This document shows, one piece after another, positions 42,905 to 50,575 of a stretch of 64,000 bases of DNA. This DNA comes from Mycolicibacterium sp. S2-37. GTDB taxonomy: Bacteria; Actinomycetota; Actinomycetes; Mycobacteriales; Mycobacteriaceae. The position numbers and the translations under genes were made by a program. The notes below the pieces were generated by a model. It worked only from the letters and a program-made list of their open reading frames with translations. It searched no databases and had not been told where the DNA came from. The stretch covers positions 124,001 to 188,000 of the forward strand of contig NZ_JAFEVR010000010.1 in assembly GCF_017352375.1 (NCBI RefSeq), read 5' to 3'. Position 1 is the first letter of the stretch. Every line of letters begins with the position of its first letter.

Positions 42905-43258
42905 ATGAAGGCAAGCAGGAAGACCGCGGGCGTACTGGGCTCGGTCGCCGCCGCCGTGGCGATGGCCCTGACCGTGGCGACTCCCGCGCAGGCCGACCCC
43001 GACACCGATTTCGCCAACGAGCTGCACACCTTCGGTATCTACGGCCAGAAGGACTACAACGCCTGGATCGGCAAGATCGCGTGCAAGCGACTGCGCACCG
43101 GCCTGGACGCCGATTCGGTCGAGGCGGTGCGCTTCGTCCAGATGCAGATGGAGAAGGGCATCAACCAGGAGCAGTCGTGGCAGTTCCTGGGCAGCGCGAT
43201 GAAGTACTACTGCCCGGACAAGTTGTCGGCGCTGCTTCCCGCCGAACGTCCGGCCTGA
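42905..43258 (+). CDS. DUF732-type secreted protein
   Basis: A 117-residue protein with a signal peptide (TAGVLGSVAAAVAMALTVAT, then PAQA-DP) and a mature DUF732-like domain (FANELHTFGIYGQKDYNAWI, VQMQMEKGINQEQSWQFLGS, YYCPDKLSAL) with two cysteines (Cys60 region KIACKR and YYCPDK) likely disulfide-linked. DUF732 proteins are small exported proteins almost restricted to mycobacteria; function unknown. Controlled probably by the CRP-type site and the leaderless promoter upstream. Confidence 0.85.
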   Translation: MKASRKTAGVLGSVAAAVAMALTVATPAQADPDTDFANELHTFGIYGQKDYNAWIGKIACKRLRTGLDADSVEAVRFVQMQMEKGINQEQSWQFLGSAMKYYCPDKLSALLPAERPA

Positions 43259-43266
43259 TCGATCCC

Positions 43267-43731
43267 ATGAGGACCGGCATCCACCTGGCGAATGTGGCGG
43301 CGCTGCTGTTCGTCGGCCTGTCGGCGGCCGGCGTGGCGCACGCGGAGCCGACCGAGCCCAGTCCGGCACCCAGTCCGTCGGCCGCGCCGCCCGCTCCGAA
43401 GACCGTCATCGACGCCGACGGCACGTATGCGGTGGGCACCGACATCGTGGCCGGCACCTACAACTCCGGTGGACCGGTCGAGGGCGTCGCCTGCTACTGG
43501 AAGCGGGTCGCCGGGGACAAGCTGGTCGACAACGCGCTGACCAAGAAGCCGCAGACGGTGCGGATCGAGGTCACCGACACCACGTTCACCACCAGTCACT
43601 GCCAGACCTGGGTCCTGGCCGACTGCGGGACGGCCTGCCCGCCGCCGCCCCCACCGCCGGGTCCGGGGGCGTTCTTCGGCGATCTGCGCCGGTTCCTGGG
43701 GCCGGGCCAGTTCGCCGTTCCGCTGCCCTGA
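43267..43731 (+). CDS. Secreted Pro-rich protein, 154 aa
   Basis: A 154-residue exported protein: signal peptide (VAALLFVGLSAAGVAHA), Pro/Ala/Ser linker, then a beta domain (TVIDADGTYAVGTDIVAGTY, GVACYWKRVAGDKLV, TFTTSHCQTWVLADCGTAC) with four cysteines, and a final Pro-rich segment. The core TYAVGTDIVAGTY...CYWKR is that of small mycobacterial secreted proteins of unknown role. It follows the DUF732 gene by 8 nt and probably shares its transcript. It ends 3 nt from the convergent ZIP-like gene. Confidence 0.8.
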   Translation: MRTGIHLANVAALLFVGLSAAGVAHAEPTEPSPAPSPSAAPPAPKTVIDADGTYAVGTDIVAGTYNSGGPVEGVACYWKRVAGDKLVDNALTKKPQTVRIEVTDTTFTTSHCQTWVLADCGTACPPPPPPPGPGAFFGDLRRFLGPGQFAVPLP

Positions 43732-43734
43732 GCG

Positions 43735-44466
43735 TCAGCCGGCCAGCACGAACGACAGGAAGAACCCGCCGGCGGTCGCCAGCGCGTTGAGCGGACGCCC
43801 GTGTTCGAAGGCTTCCGGCATGAGGGTGTCGGCCAGCGAGGCCAGCACTGCGCCGCCGGCGAAGGCCAGCGCGACGGCGAGTACCTCCTCGCTGAGTCCG
43901 CTGGCGGTGACCCGACCGAGTACCACGGCGGCGGCGAGCAGCACCGCACACGCCGACCAGGTCAGGAGGACCGTGCGCGCGGACATCCCCGAGTCGCGCA
44001 TCGACACCGCGCCGACGAGCGACTCGGGCAGGTTCGAGAAGAAGATCGCGACAAGCAGCGACAGCGACGCTCCGCTCACCAGCGAGACACCGAGTGCCAG
44101 GTTTTCCGGAACGCCGTCGAGGGTGACCGCCGCCAGCAGGGCGAGACCGACGCCGCGGCGCGCCCCCGCGGACACCACCTCGCGTTCGTCGGGACCGGAC
44201 TTTCCGGTGACGAAGCGGTCCAGCAGGGTGTCGGTCACCACGAAGGTCGCCGCACCGGCGAGCAGTCCCAGTCCGGCGTGCCAGGCGCCCGTCATCGCGA
44301 ACGCCTCTTCGAACAGCTCGAACGCCAGCGCGGAGATGAGCGCCCCGCTGGCAAAGGCCAGCAGCACGCCGGTGACCCGCTTCGGCGGACTCCACTTGGT
44401 CCCGACCAGCGCGCCGATGAGCAGGGCGCTCGAGGCGGCCAATCCGAAGAGGACGGCGGTCAGCAT
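43735..44466 (-). CDS. ZIP-like membrane protein lacking usual metal-ligand histidines
   Basis: A 243-residue protein with about eight helices in a ZIP arrangement. The family's two metal-site motifs appear as TLDGVPENLALG and FFSNLPESLVG; the P-E elements are kept, but the histidines normally preceding them are Asp/Gly and Ser. It may transport another substrate or be inactive as a zinc transporter. ATG 44466 is the likely start; a longer frame upstream has no family signal. A tiny membrane protein precedes it by 14 nt. Confidence 0.78.
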   Translation of the reverse strand: MLTAVLFGLAASSALLIGALVGTKWSPPKRVTGVLLAFASGALISALAFELFEEAFAMTGAWHAGLGLLAGAATFVVTDTLLDRFVTGKSGPDEREVVSAGARRGVGLALLAAVTLDGVPENLALGVSLVSGASLSLLVAIFFSNLPESLVGAVSMRDSGMSARTVLLTWSACAVLLAAAVVLGRVTASGLSEEVLAVALAFAGGAVLASLADTLMPEAFEHGRPLNALATAGGFFLSFVLAG

Positions 44467-44480
44467 CGCCGGCGGGGGCG

Positions 44481-44747
44481 CTAGGCCGCGGCAGGCAACG
44501 TCTGCGCCGGGGCGGGGACGGAATCCTGCTCGGCGCGGTCGCGGGCCTGCATGCTGAAGCACAAGATGCTGGTGGCGAAGCTCAAACCGGCGACGATGCC
44601 CGCGGCGACAGCCGTGATCACGTCGGCCGACCCGAGCGCGGCCAGGCACACCGCCAGGGCGATCACCGCGGTGAAGATCGCGAAGAGACCGGTCGTGGCC
44701 ACCGCCTCGCTGGTCGCGCCGGCCGGGGCCTTCACGCGCTCGCCCAT
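44481..44747 (-). CDS. Small membrane protein, 88 aa
   Basis: An 88-residue protein with two hydrophobic helices (about 17-39 and 42-64) and short charged ends. It is co-directional with, and 14 nt before, the ZIP-like gene. No family recognised. It could be an accessory subunit, but this is inference from position only. Confidence 0.68.
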   Translation of the reverse strand: MGERVKAPAGATSEAVATTGLFAIFTAVIALAVCLAALGSADVITAVAAGIVAGLSFATSILCFSMQARDRAEQDSVPAPAQTLPAAA

Positions 44748-44818
44748 CAGTGCACTCCTCGTTCGTCGCTGAGCATGTTGGCCGTTTGGTACCCAGGCCG
44801 CGCGCCCGGCAAACGGCG

Positions 44819-46216
44819 TCAGGCCAGCGCGCCGAGCAACTGGTTGAAACCCTCGGTCATCGACGGATGGGTGTAGATCTCATCGCGCAGCGCCGTGGCG
44901 GTGATGCCGTGCCGCATCGCCAGCGCCACGGTGTTGATCACCTCGTGGGAGTCGTGGCTGAGCAGCGCCGCCCCGAGAATCTCGTCGGTCTCGGCATCGA
45001 CCACGACCTTCATCAGGCCCCGAGGGTCGTCGACGATGCGGGCCCGCGGCATGGTGGCCAACTGCGCTACGGGCTTCGACGCGACCAGCACCCGCCGTCC
45101 CGACGCCCGGGCGGCCCGCTCGGTCAGCCCGACCCGGGAGAGCGGCGGTGTCATGAACAACGAGTACGGCACCGCGGCGCGTTGTGCGGTGCTGCGGGTT
45201 CCCGCACCGGTCAACTGGTCGAGGACGATGCGGTAGTCGTCCAGCGAGATGTAGGTGAACTGAGGCCCGCCGTTGACGTCGCCCACCGCAAAGATGTGTG
45301 GCCGGCTCGTCCGCAGATGTTCGTCGACCGCGATGGCGCCGCTGCTCGTCGTCTCGATGCCCGCCTCGGCCAGTCCGAGATCCGCGGTCACCGGGCGGCG
45401 GCCGAGGGCGGCCAGTACCAGGTCGCCGTCGACCCGACCGGTTTGCCCGTCGCGTTCGAAGACGACCGTGGCGCCGCCGCTGTCGCAGTCCTCGATCCGG
45501 GTCACCGTCGCACCGGTGAGCACGGTCAGGCCGGCCCCGACGAGGATCTCCCGGGCACACTCGGCGACGTCGTCGTCCTCGCCGCCCAGGATGCGCTCGT
45601 GGTGGTCGATCACCGTGACCGCCGCACCGTACTGGGCGTACATCGCCGCGAACTCCAGACCCACGTATCCCGCTCCGAGGACCACGAGGCGGCGCGGCAG
45701 ATCCGGCGTCGCGAGCAGGGTGGTGCTGGTGACGGTGGCCGCACTCGCGCGCAGGCCCGGGATGTCGGGGATCACCGGTTCTGATCCGGTGCCGACCACG
45801 ATGTGGGTGGCGGACACGGTGACGGTTCCGCCGTCGGCCACATCAACGATCAGGGTGTGCGAATCGGTGAAACGGGCCCGTCCGGTCAGCACGGTGGCGG
45901 TCGGAAGCGTCTCGAGCATCGCGAGATTCGTGGCCCGCAGCGCGGTGGTCAACTCGCCGGTGGCACGCACGGCACGCCCGTAGTCGTCGGCGTGGGCGGC
46001 GCCGCGGGCCAGGTGCTCGGAGCGGTAGACCATCGACTTGGTGGGGACGCAGCCGATGTTGATGCAGGTACCGCCGTACATGCGGTCGGACTGCTCGACC
46101 ATCACCACCCGCTGACCCGAACGTGCCAGCGTGGCTGCCAGCGTCTTACCACCCTTACCGAAGCCGATGACCGCGAGATCGACGGTCAGGTGGTCGGCAG
46201 TCTGCGCCTGCGTCAT
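44819..46216 (-). CDS. RclA-like FAD/NAD(P) disulfide oxidoreductase
   Basis: A 465-residue class I flavoprotein disulfide reductase. FAD Rossmann motif VIGFGKGGKTLAATLA (about 16-31), redox pair C51/C56 in GGTCINIGCVPTK, second Rossmann VVLGAGYVGLEFAA, FAD-site IFAVGDVNGGPQFTY, and a C-terminal HPSMTEG with the catalytic His. It fits the RclA/MerA-like group rather than dihydrolipoamide dehydrogenase. In other bacteria RclA helps survive reactive chlorine. A short inverted repeat (44781-44787 with 44811-44817) follows the gene. Confidence 0.9.
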   Translation of the reverse strand: MTQAQTADHLTVDLAVIGFGKGGKTLAATLARSGQRVVMVEQSDRMYGGTCINIGCVPTKSMVYRSEHLARGAAHADDYGRAVRATGELTTALRATNLAMLETLPTATVLTGRARFTDSHTLIVDVADGGTVTVSATHIVVGTGSEPVIPDIPGLRASAATVTSTTLLATPDLPRRLVVLGAGYVGLEFAAMYAQYGAAVTVIDHHERILGGEDDDVAECAREILVGAGLTVLTGATVTRIEDCDSGGATVVFERDGQTGRVDGDLVLAALGRRPVTADLGLAEAGIETTSSGAIAVDEHLRTSRPHIFAVGDVNGGPQFTYISLDDYRIVLDQLTGAGTRSTAQRAAVPYSLFMTPPLSRVGLTERAARASGRRVLVASKPVAQLATMPRARIVDDPRGLMKVVVDAETDEILGAALLSHDSHEVINTVALAMRHGITATALRDEIYTHPSMTEGFNQLLGALA

Positions 46217-46311
46217 GCCCTCATGATGTCAGGCAGATGCCAGGCGCTCATGGCGACAGCCCGCCGCTGCAGCCGGGGCTGCTCGCGACGGGCCGTCGAG
46301 GTTCGGCGGTG

Positions 46312-46710
46312 TCAGCCGGCCATGAACTGGTCGTACGCGGAGGACAGATCCGCAGGCAGAACCGACACGTTGCACTGACGCTGGGTGTCACCGATCGGCG
46401 CCAGGATGTCGCGCAGCTCGTAGTACTCCTGCGGGTTGGCGGTGAAGTACCCGCGGACGTCGGCCTCGGCCTGCGCGCGCGGCTGATTCATCGCGGCGGT
46501 CACCACCTGATTGGCACCGGGATGCGCCGACAGATATTGACGGGCCGATCCGGTCACGGTGCTCACGGTGTTAGCCACACCGCTCGCGGTGCAATCCGGT
46601 GCGGCCAACGCGGTCGGCGCGGCAATGGTTGCTGCAGCCACGCCACCGAACAGACAGCCGGCCATCACGCCGACAATCCCCCGGCGAGCCGCTTTACCAC
46701 TGTTACTCAT
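46312..46710 (-). CDS. Hemophore-like secreted protein (Rv0203 family)
   Basis: A 132-residue exported protein. Signal peptide (RGIVGVMAGCLFGGVAAATI, cleavage at ALA-AP), then PDCTASGVANTVSTVTGSAR, QYLSAHPGANQVVTAAMN, YFTANPQEYYELRDILAP and RQCNVSVLPA. The helical pattern with two Cys matches the mycobacterial hemophore-related family typified by Rv0203, which binds haem. His65-type residue in LSAHPGANQ and Tyr residues are possible ligands. AAGGAAG precedes ATG 46710. Haem binding here is inferred. Confidence 0.82.
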   Translation of the reverse strand: MSNSGKAARRGIVGVMAGCLFGGVAAATIAAPTALAAPDCTASGVANTVSTVTGSARQYLSAHPGANQVVTAAMNQPRAQAEADVRGYFTANPQEYYELRDILAPIGDTQRQCNVSVLPADLSSAYDQFMAG

Positions 46711-47108
46711 GATCACTTCCTTCTGGACTTTCTCGTACATTCAGCGGTTCCCCGCCCGAAAACCAACGTACAGAAGCAGATATGGACGTCCTGGTGGTCA
46801 TTTCGCCGCATTCCCGCCGGGGCGGGTGCGTTACACCGCAGAGATGTGAGCTTCGCCGCAATTCGCACCGGAACTCTCGGTATTCGCTCAGGCGGGAGGC
46901 CGTTTTCACAGAGTTTGCGGGATTCCCTTAAACGATCGTGATCTGAAGCGATATCGAATCGTTACTCGAGTTATCGACATGGTTGTTATTGAGGGATACG
47001 TCACAACCGGGTCATATCCGGTTACCTGAGAGCCCATACGGCAACCCAACCTCTGGTGCACCCGAGCGCCGACAACGAACAAGTCAACGCGAAAAGGGGC
47101 TGACAACC
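46711..47108. promoter_or_regulatory. Divergent intergenic region (398 nt) between hemophore-like and ferritin-like genes
   Basis: No convincing gene is present. It holds an A/T-rich segment (46925-47000) and an inverted repeat AACCGG-N7-CCGGTT (47006-47024) upstream of the plus-strand gene. I looked for an IdeR iron box (TTAGGTTAGGCTAACCTAA-like) and saw none, so iron control by IdeR is not supported. Confidence 0.5.
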
Positions 47109-48071
47109 TTGACTGATATCGATACCACCAAACTTCTGGCCCAGCTGCGCACGCTGCTGGACCTGACCAACACCGAGATCCAGGTCGCCGAGACCAGGAT
47201 TGCGCAGGCCCGTACCGAGGCCGTTCGTACCGAGCTGGAGCAGAATGCGAGCAACGCCCGCGAGCGCGCCGAGGCCATCGAGGGCACGATCCGCGACCTG
47301 GGTGGTTTCCCGGACGTCATCGGCCCGTTCCTGGGTCGCGCCGCCGCCGCGGTGAAGGCGCTGACCGAGCAGGCCGGGCCGTTCGACGAGGCCCTGCTGG
47401 GCGACCTCGCACTCGAGGATCAGCTCCTCGACCGCTCGCGCTACCTGAAGGCCCTCGCGGTGTCCGCGAAGAACAAGGACGTGCAGGCGCTGGCTGACCG
47501 CCTGATCACCGCCCACAGCGCCACGGTCGAGTGGCTGACCACCGTCCTGGCCGAGGATGCGCTGGGCGGTCCGGCCGCACTGCGCCGCACCCCGTTGCAG
47601 GCCGCGACCGGTGCCGCGGTGCGTGCGGTCAACCTGCCGATCACCTGGACCACCCGCAGCGTCGACCGGACGCTCGACGCCCTGCGCAACACCGGCCCGG
47701 CGTTCAACGAGCTGGTCAACCGGGGCCAGTGGGTCAGCGGAGTCGCGGGCAAGGCGTTCAGCGCCTCGCGTGACGCCGCACTCTCCGCCGCCGAGCAGGT
47801 GACCCGCAACGAGGGCGCCGACGACGCGGCGGACGCGCTCCACACCGCCCGCAGCCGGGCCGGCGTGGTCGATGCGTCCGAGCTGCCGATCGCTGACTAC
47901 GACGAACTGACCGTCGCGGACGCGGTCGCCGCGGTGAAGGACCTCACCGAGGCGTCGGACATCCGCACGATCGTCGCCTACGAGGAGGCCCACAAGAACC
48001 GGTCGCGCGTCGTCTCCGCCGCGCAGACCCGCCTTGCGGCCATCGCGCAGGAAGTGGTCGGCATCAGCTGA
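47109..48071 (+). CDS. Ferritin-like domain protein (large, helical)
   Basis: A 320-residue protein, TTG start at 47109 preceded by AAAAGGGG. The N-terminal two thirds (LLDLTNTEIQVAETRIAQAR, ALLGDLALEDQLLDRSRYLK, ADRLITAHSATVEWLTTVLA) form a four-helix ferritin-like bundle; the C-terminal part is also helical (TVADAVAAVKDLTEASDIRT). Acidic and His residues consistent with a di-iron or structural bundle are visible, but no clear EEXH pair, so iron storage is uncertain. It is divergent from a hemophore-like gene and ends at a strong terminator. Confidence 0.75.
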   Translation: MTDIDTTKLLAQLRTLLDLTNTEIQVAETRIAQARTEAVRTELEQNASNARERAEAIEGTIRDLGGFPDVIGPFLGRAAAAVKALTEQAGPFDEALLGDLALEDQLLDRSRYLKALAVSAKNKDVQALADRLITAHSATVEWLTTVLAEDALGGPAALRRTPLQAATGAAVRAVNLPITWTTRSVDRTLDALRNTGPAFNELVNRGQWVSGVAGKAFSASRDAALSAAEQVTRNEGADDAADALHTARSRAGVVDASELPIADYDELTVADAVAAVKDLTEASDIRTIVAYEEAHKNRSRVVSAAQTRLAAIAQEVVGIS

Positions 48072-48090
48072 TCCCCGCTTCACAACGACA

Positions 48091-48121
48091 GCCCCCGCAG
48101 CCACCTCGGCTGCGGGGGCTT
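48091..48121 (+). terminator. Hairpin terminator after the ferritin-like gene
   Basis: A perfect 13-bp GC-rich stem (48091-48103 with 48109-48121) with a 5-nt loop, 20 nt past the stop codon. T-content downstream is low, as usual in mycobacteria. Confidence 0.85.
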
Positions 48122-48162
48122 CGTCATATCGTTCTGGTGATCGAGAGTGCGGCCCCGGTGTC

Positions 48163-48238
48163 GAGTGTGCGCACAGGGCGGTCTGCGGCCCGATCTTCCG
48201 CCCTGCCCGCACACTCGGATCCCCGAGTGCACACTCGA
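48163..48238. repeat. CGAGTGTG palindromic repeat cluster between convergent genes
   Basis: A 20-nt arm at 48163-48182 is repeated inverted at 48199-48218 (18 of 20 matching) around a 16-nt loop, and a further CGAGTG-CA-CACTCG inverted repeat stands at 48225-48238. It lies just before the permease gene end and may act as a bidirectional terminator or be a dispersed palindromic element. Confidence 0.7.
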
Positions 48239-48250
48239 TTGGCGTTGCGT

Positions 48251-49591
48251 TCAGGCGCGTTCCCGACGCGTGGCCAGCCGTGCCAGCAGATACAGCACCG
48301 CGCCCACGGCCAGCAGGATCGCGCCGAACAGCCACACCTGCGCACTCTGCTGGGTCATCAGCACCACGCACGACACGACGCCGAGTACCGGCACGAAGCT
48401 CCACACCTGGAAGTGGTCGTGCTCCACGGTGTCCCGGCGCAACACCAGGACCGCCACGTTCGTCGAGATGAACACGAACAGCAGCAGCAGCACGACCGTC
48501 TCTGCGAGCATGCCCAGGTCTCCGGTGAGCGTCAGCAGCATCGCCACCGCCGTCGTCGCGACGATCGCCACCCAGGGCGTGCGGCGCTCCGGCAGGACCC
48601 GGCTGAGCACCGCGGGCAGCAGCCCGTGATCGGACATCCCGTAGGTCAGCCGACTCGACATGATCATGGTGAGCAGGGCGCCATTCGCGACGGCCACCAG
48701 TGCGATCGCACTGAACAGCCAGTCGGGCACCCCGACGCCGGCGGCGCCGACGACATCGAGCAGCGGACCCGACGAGCCGGCCAGCTCGCTCGGCGGCAGT
48801 GCGGTGGCACTGGCGATGCCGACAAGGGCGTACACCACACCCGCGGTGACCAGCGCCCCGAACAGCGCCGCCGGATACACCTTGCTGGGGTTGCGGATCT
48901 CCTCGGCGACGTTGGCCGAGGTCTCGAACCCGACGAACGAGTAATACGCGACGATCGCGCCGGCCAGGATCGCCATCGCGGGCGTCGCGCCGTCGGGGAA
49001 CTCGGTGATGCGTCCGACGTCCCCGCGGCCGCCGCCCACCATCACCGCCACCGCGACGATGACGATCAGCAGACCGGTGAGCTCGACGATCGTCATGACG
49101 ACGTTGCTCTTCACCGACTCGCTGATGCCGCGCGCGTTGAGACATGCGATCAGCAGCAGGAAGACGACCGCCGCGGGCACCGTCGGCACGTCGATGAACG
49201 TGGCGAGGTAGTCCCCGGCGAATGCCAGCGACAGCCCGGCCGCGCTGGTGACGCCGGCGGCCAGCATCGAGAAGCCGACGAGGAACGACACCATCGGCCG
49301 TTTGAACGCGCGCTCGGCGAACACCGCCGCGCCCCCGGCCGCCGGATATTTCGTCACCAGCTCGGCATACGAGCCCGCCGTCAGCAGCGCCAGCAGCAGG
49401 GCGACCACCAGCGGCGCCCACAGCACCCCGCCGACGTCGACCGACAGCACCCCCATCAGGGCATAGATGCCCGCGCCCAGGACGTCGCCGAGGATGAACA
49501 GATACAGCAGTGGGCCGGTGATCCGGCGCTTGAGCTTGTCGCCGGTGTCCGCCTCGCCGTCGCGGGTCGGGGCGGTCGCGTCCGATGCCAT
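48251..49591 (-). CDS. APC-superfamily amino acid permease
   Basis: A 446-residue membrane protein with about 12 helices. The APC signature appears in ITGPLLYLFILGDVLGAGIY (helix 1) and AIVAYYSFVGFETSANVAEE (helix 6 region, FVGFE). ATG 49591 is chosen. An upstream ATG (49624) would add 11 residues. The transporter probably imports amino acids by proton symport; substrate unknown. It stands alone on the minus strand. Confidence 0.92.
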   Translation of the reverse strand: MASDATAPTRDGEADTGDKLKRRITGPLLYLFILGDVLGAGIYALMGVLSVDVGGVLWAPLVVALLLALLTAGSYAELVTKYPAAGGAAVFAERAFKRPMVSFLVGFSMLAAGVTSAAGLSLAFAGDYLATFIDVPTVPAAVVFLLLIACLNARGISESVKSNVVMTIVELTGLLIVIVAVAVMVGGGRGDVGRITEFPDGATPAMAILAGAIVAYYSFVGFETSANVAEEIRNPSKVYPAALFGALVTAGVVYALVGIASATALPPSELAGSSGPLLDVVGAAGVGVPDWLFSAIALVAVANGALLTMIMSSRLTYGMSDHGLLPAVLSRVLPERRTPWVAIVATTAVAMLLTLTGDLGMLAETVVLLLLFVFISTNVAVLVLRRDTVEHDHFQVWSFVPVLGVVSCVVLMTQQSAQVWLFGAILLAVGAVLYLLARLATRRERA

Positions 49592-49659
49592 CCGTGCCTC
49601 CTGCGCTGTAGTGCAGGAGGGCATACCCCGGACCGCGTGGGGGCAAGCATCGGCCCCGG

Positions 49660-50091
49660 TCAGCGCAGCTTCTCGCCGTAGACCCGCTCGACGGTCATCG
49701 CCATCAGCACGCGCCGGTCGGCCACCATCACCGCCCGGTACTCGTCCCAGTCGGGGTGCTCACCGGCCGCTCGGCGGTAGTAGTCGACGAGCGCGGCCAC
49801 CTCGGGTCCGTTCGGGTCGGCGCCCGGACCGGTCAGTGTCACCGGGCCGTCGGCGGTGGCCCAGGCCCAGCCGTCGGCGCTGGTCACCTGCAGCGCTGCC
49901 CGCGGATCGCGGCGCAGATTGGCGGTCTTGGCGCGCCCTTCGGTCATCGAGACGTAGATCTGTCCGGCGGCCCGGTCGTAGAACGGCGTGACTGGAGACA
50001 GCTGCGGCACGCCGCTGGACCTGATGGTGGCCAGCACCCCGAGGCGGGCTTCGGCGAGCAGTGCGTGCGGGTCGAATGTGGTGTCGGTCAT
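49660..50091 (-). CDS. PPOX-class F420-dependent protein (Rv1155-like)
   Basis: A 143-residue PPOX split barrel: LAEARLGVLATIRSSGVPQL, VTPFYDRAAGQIYVSMTEGR, KTANLRRDPRAALQVTSADG, ending VMVADRRVLMAMTVERVYGE. This fits the Rv1155-type group (TIGR03618), which binds F420. It lies 44 nt downstream of a VOC gene on the same strand and may be its partner. Substrate unknown. Confidence 0.87.
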   Translation of the reverse strand: MTDTTFDPHALLAEARLGVLATIRSSGVPQLSPVTPFYDRAAGQIYVSMTEGRAKTANLRRDPRAALQVTSADGWAWATADGPVTLTGPGADPNGPEVAALVDYYRRAAGEHPDWDEYRAVMVADRRVLMAMTVERVYGEKLR

Positions 50092-50135
50092 ATCGGGAAG
50101 CAACTGCGCGCAGTACGGCCGGCATTCCGCCCGGG

Positions 50136-50489
50136 TCAGTACTGCACCCGGAATCCGCCGATGATGCCGACGCGGTTGCCGTCGGGATCGGTCAGTGCCG
50201 ACAGGCGCACCCCCTTGCTCGCGTCGACGATCGGTTCGGGTTGGAGGCCGCGGCCGCGCAACTGCTCCAGGTGGCCCTCGAGATCGTCGACCGCGACGTT
50301 GAGCAGACCCGTCCCGCAGCGCTCGGCGTCGACGAAGACCTGCGCCCATCCGCCGGACACGACCTGCCATTCCACCAGCGTCGGCATCGGGTTGTTGTCG
50401 GCATCGCGGCCGAACAGCGCTGTGTACCAGCGGCGGCTCGCGTCGATGTCGGATACGGGTACGACCGCGAGCAGGTGGTCGATGGCCAT
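50136..50489 (-). CDS. VOC-superfamily protein
   Basis: A 117-residue glyoxalase-like domain: HLLAVVPVSDIDASRRWYTA, AQVFVDAERCGTGLLNVAVD, LSALTDPDGNRVGIIGGF. The family's metal-binding Glu at the C-terminal strand is replaced by Gly (NRVGIIG), so metal-dependent catalysis is doubtful; antibiotic or ligand binding is possible. Co-directional with the PPOX gene. Confidence 0.84.
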   Translation of the reverse strand: MAIDHLLAVVPVSDIDASRRWYTALFGRDADNNPMPTLVEWQVVSGGWAQVFVDAERCGTGLLNVAVDDLEGHLEQLRGRGLQPEPIVDASKGVRLSALTDPDGNRVGIIGGFRVQY

Positions 50490-50575
50490 GGTGTGGTCGC
50501 CTTTCGTCGTCGTACCGGTACCGACCCGCCGGCGGCCCGGATCTCATCGGCACGCCCCGTGACTACCCTGGCCGC

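Noticed and set aside
46711..47108. IdeR iron box upstream of hemophore-like and ferritin-like genes
   Set aside because: No sequence close to TTAGGTTAGGCTAACCTAA was found in the gap.
47022..49646. Minus-strand open frame of 874 codons
   Set aside because: Shadow of the ferritin-like gene and the permease gene. Its sequence is Arg/Gly-rich low-complexity, with no domain, and it runs through a clear terminator.
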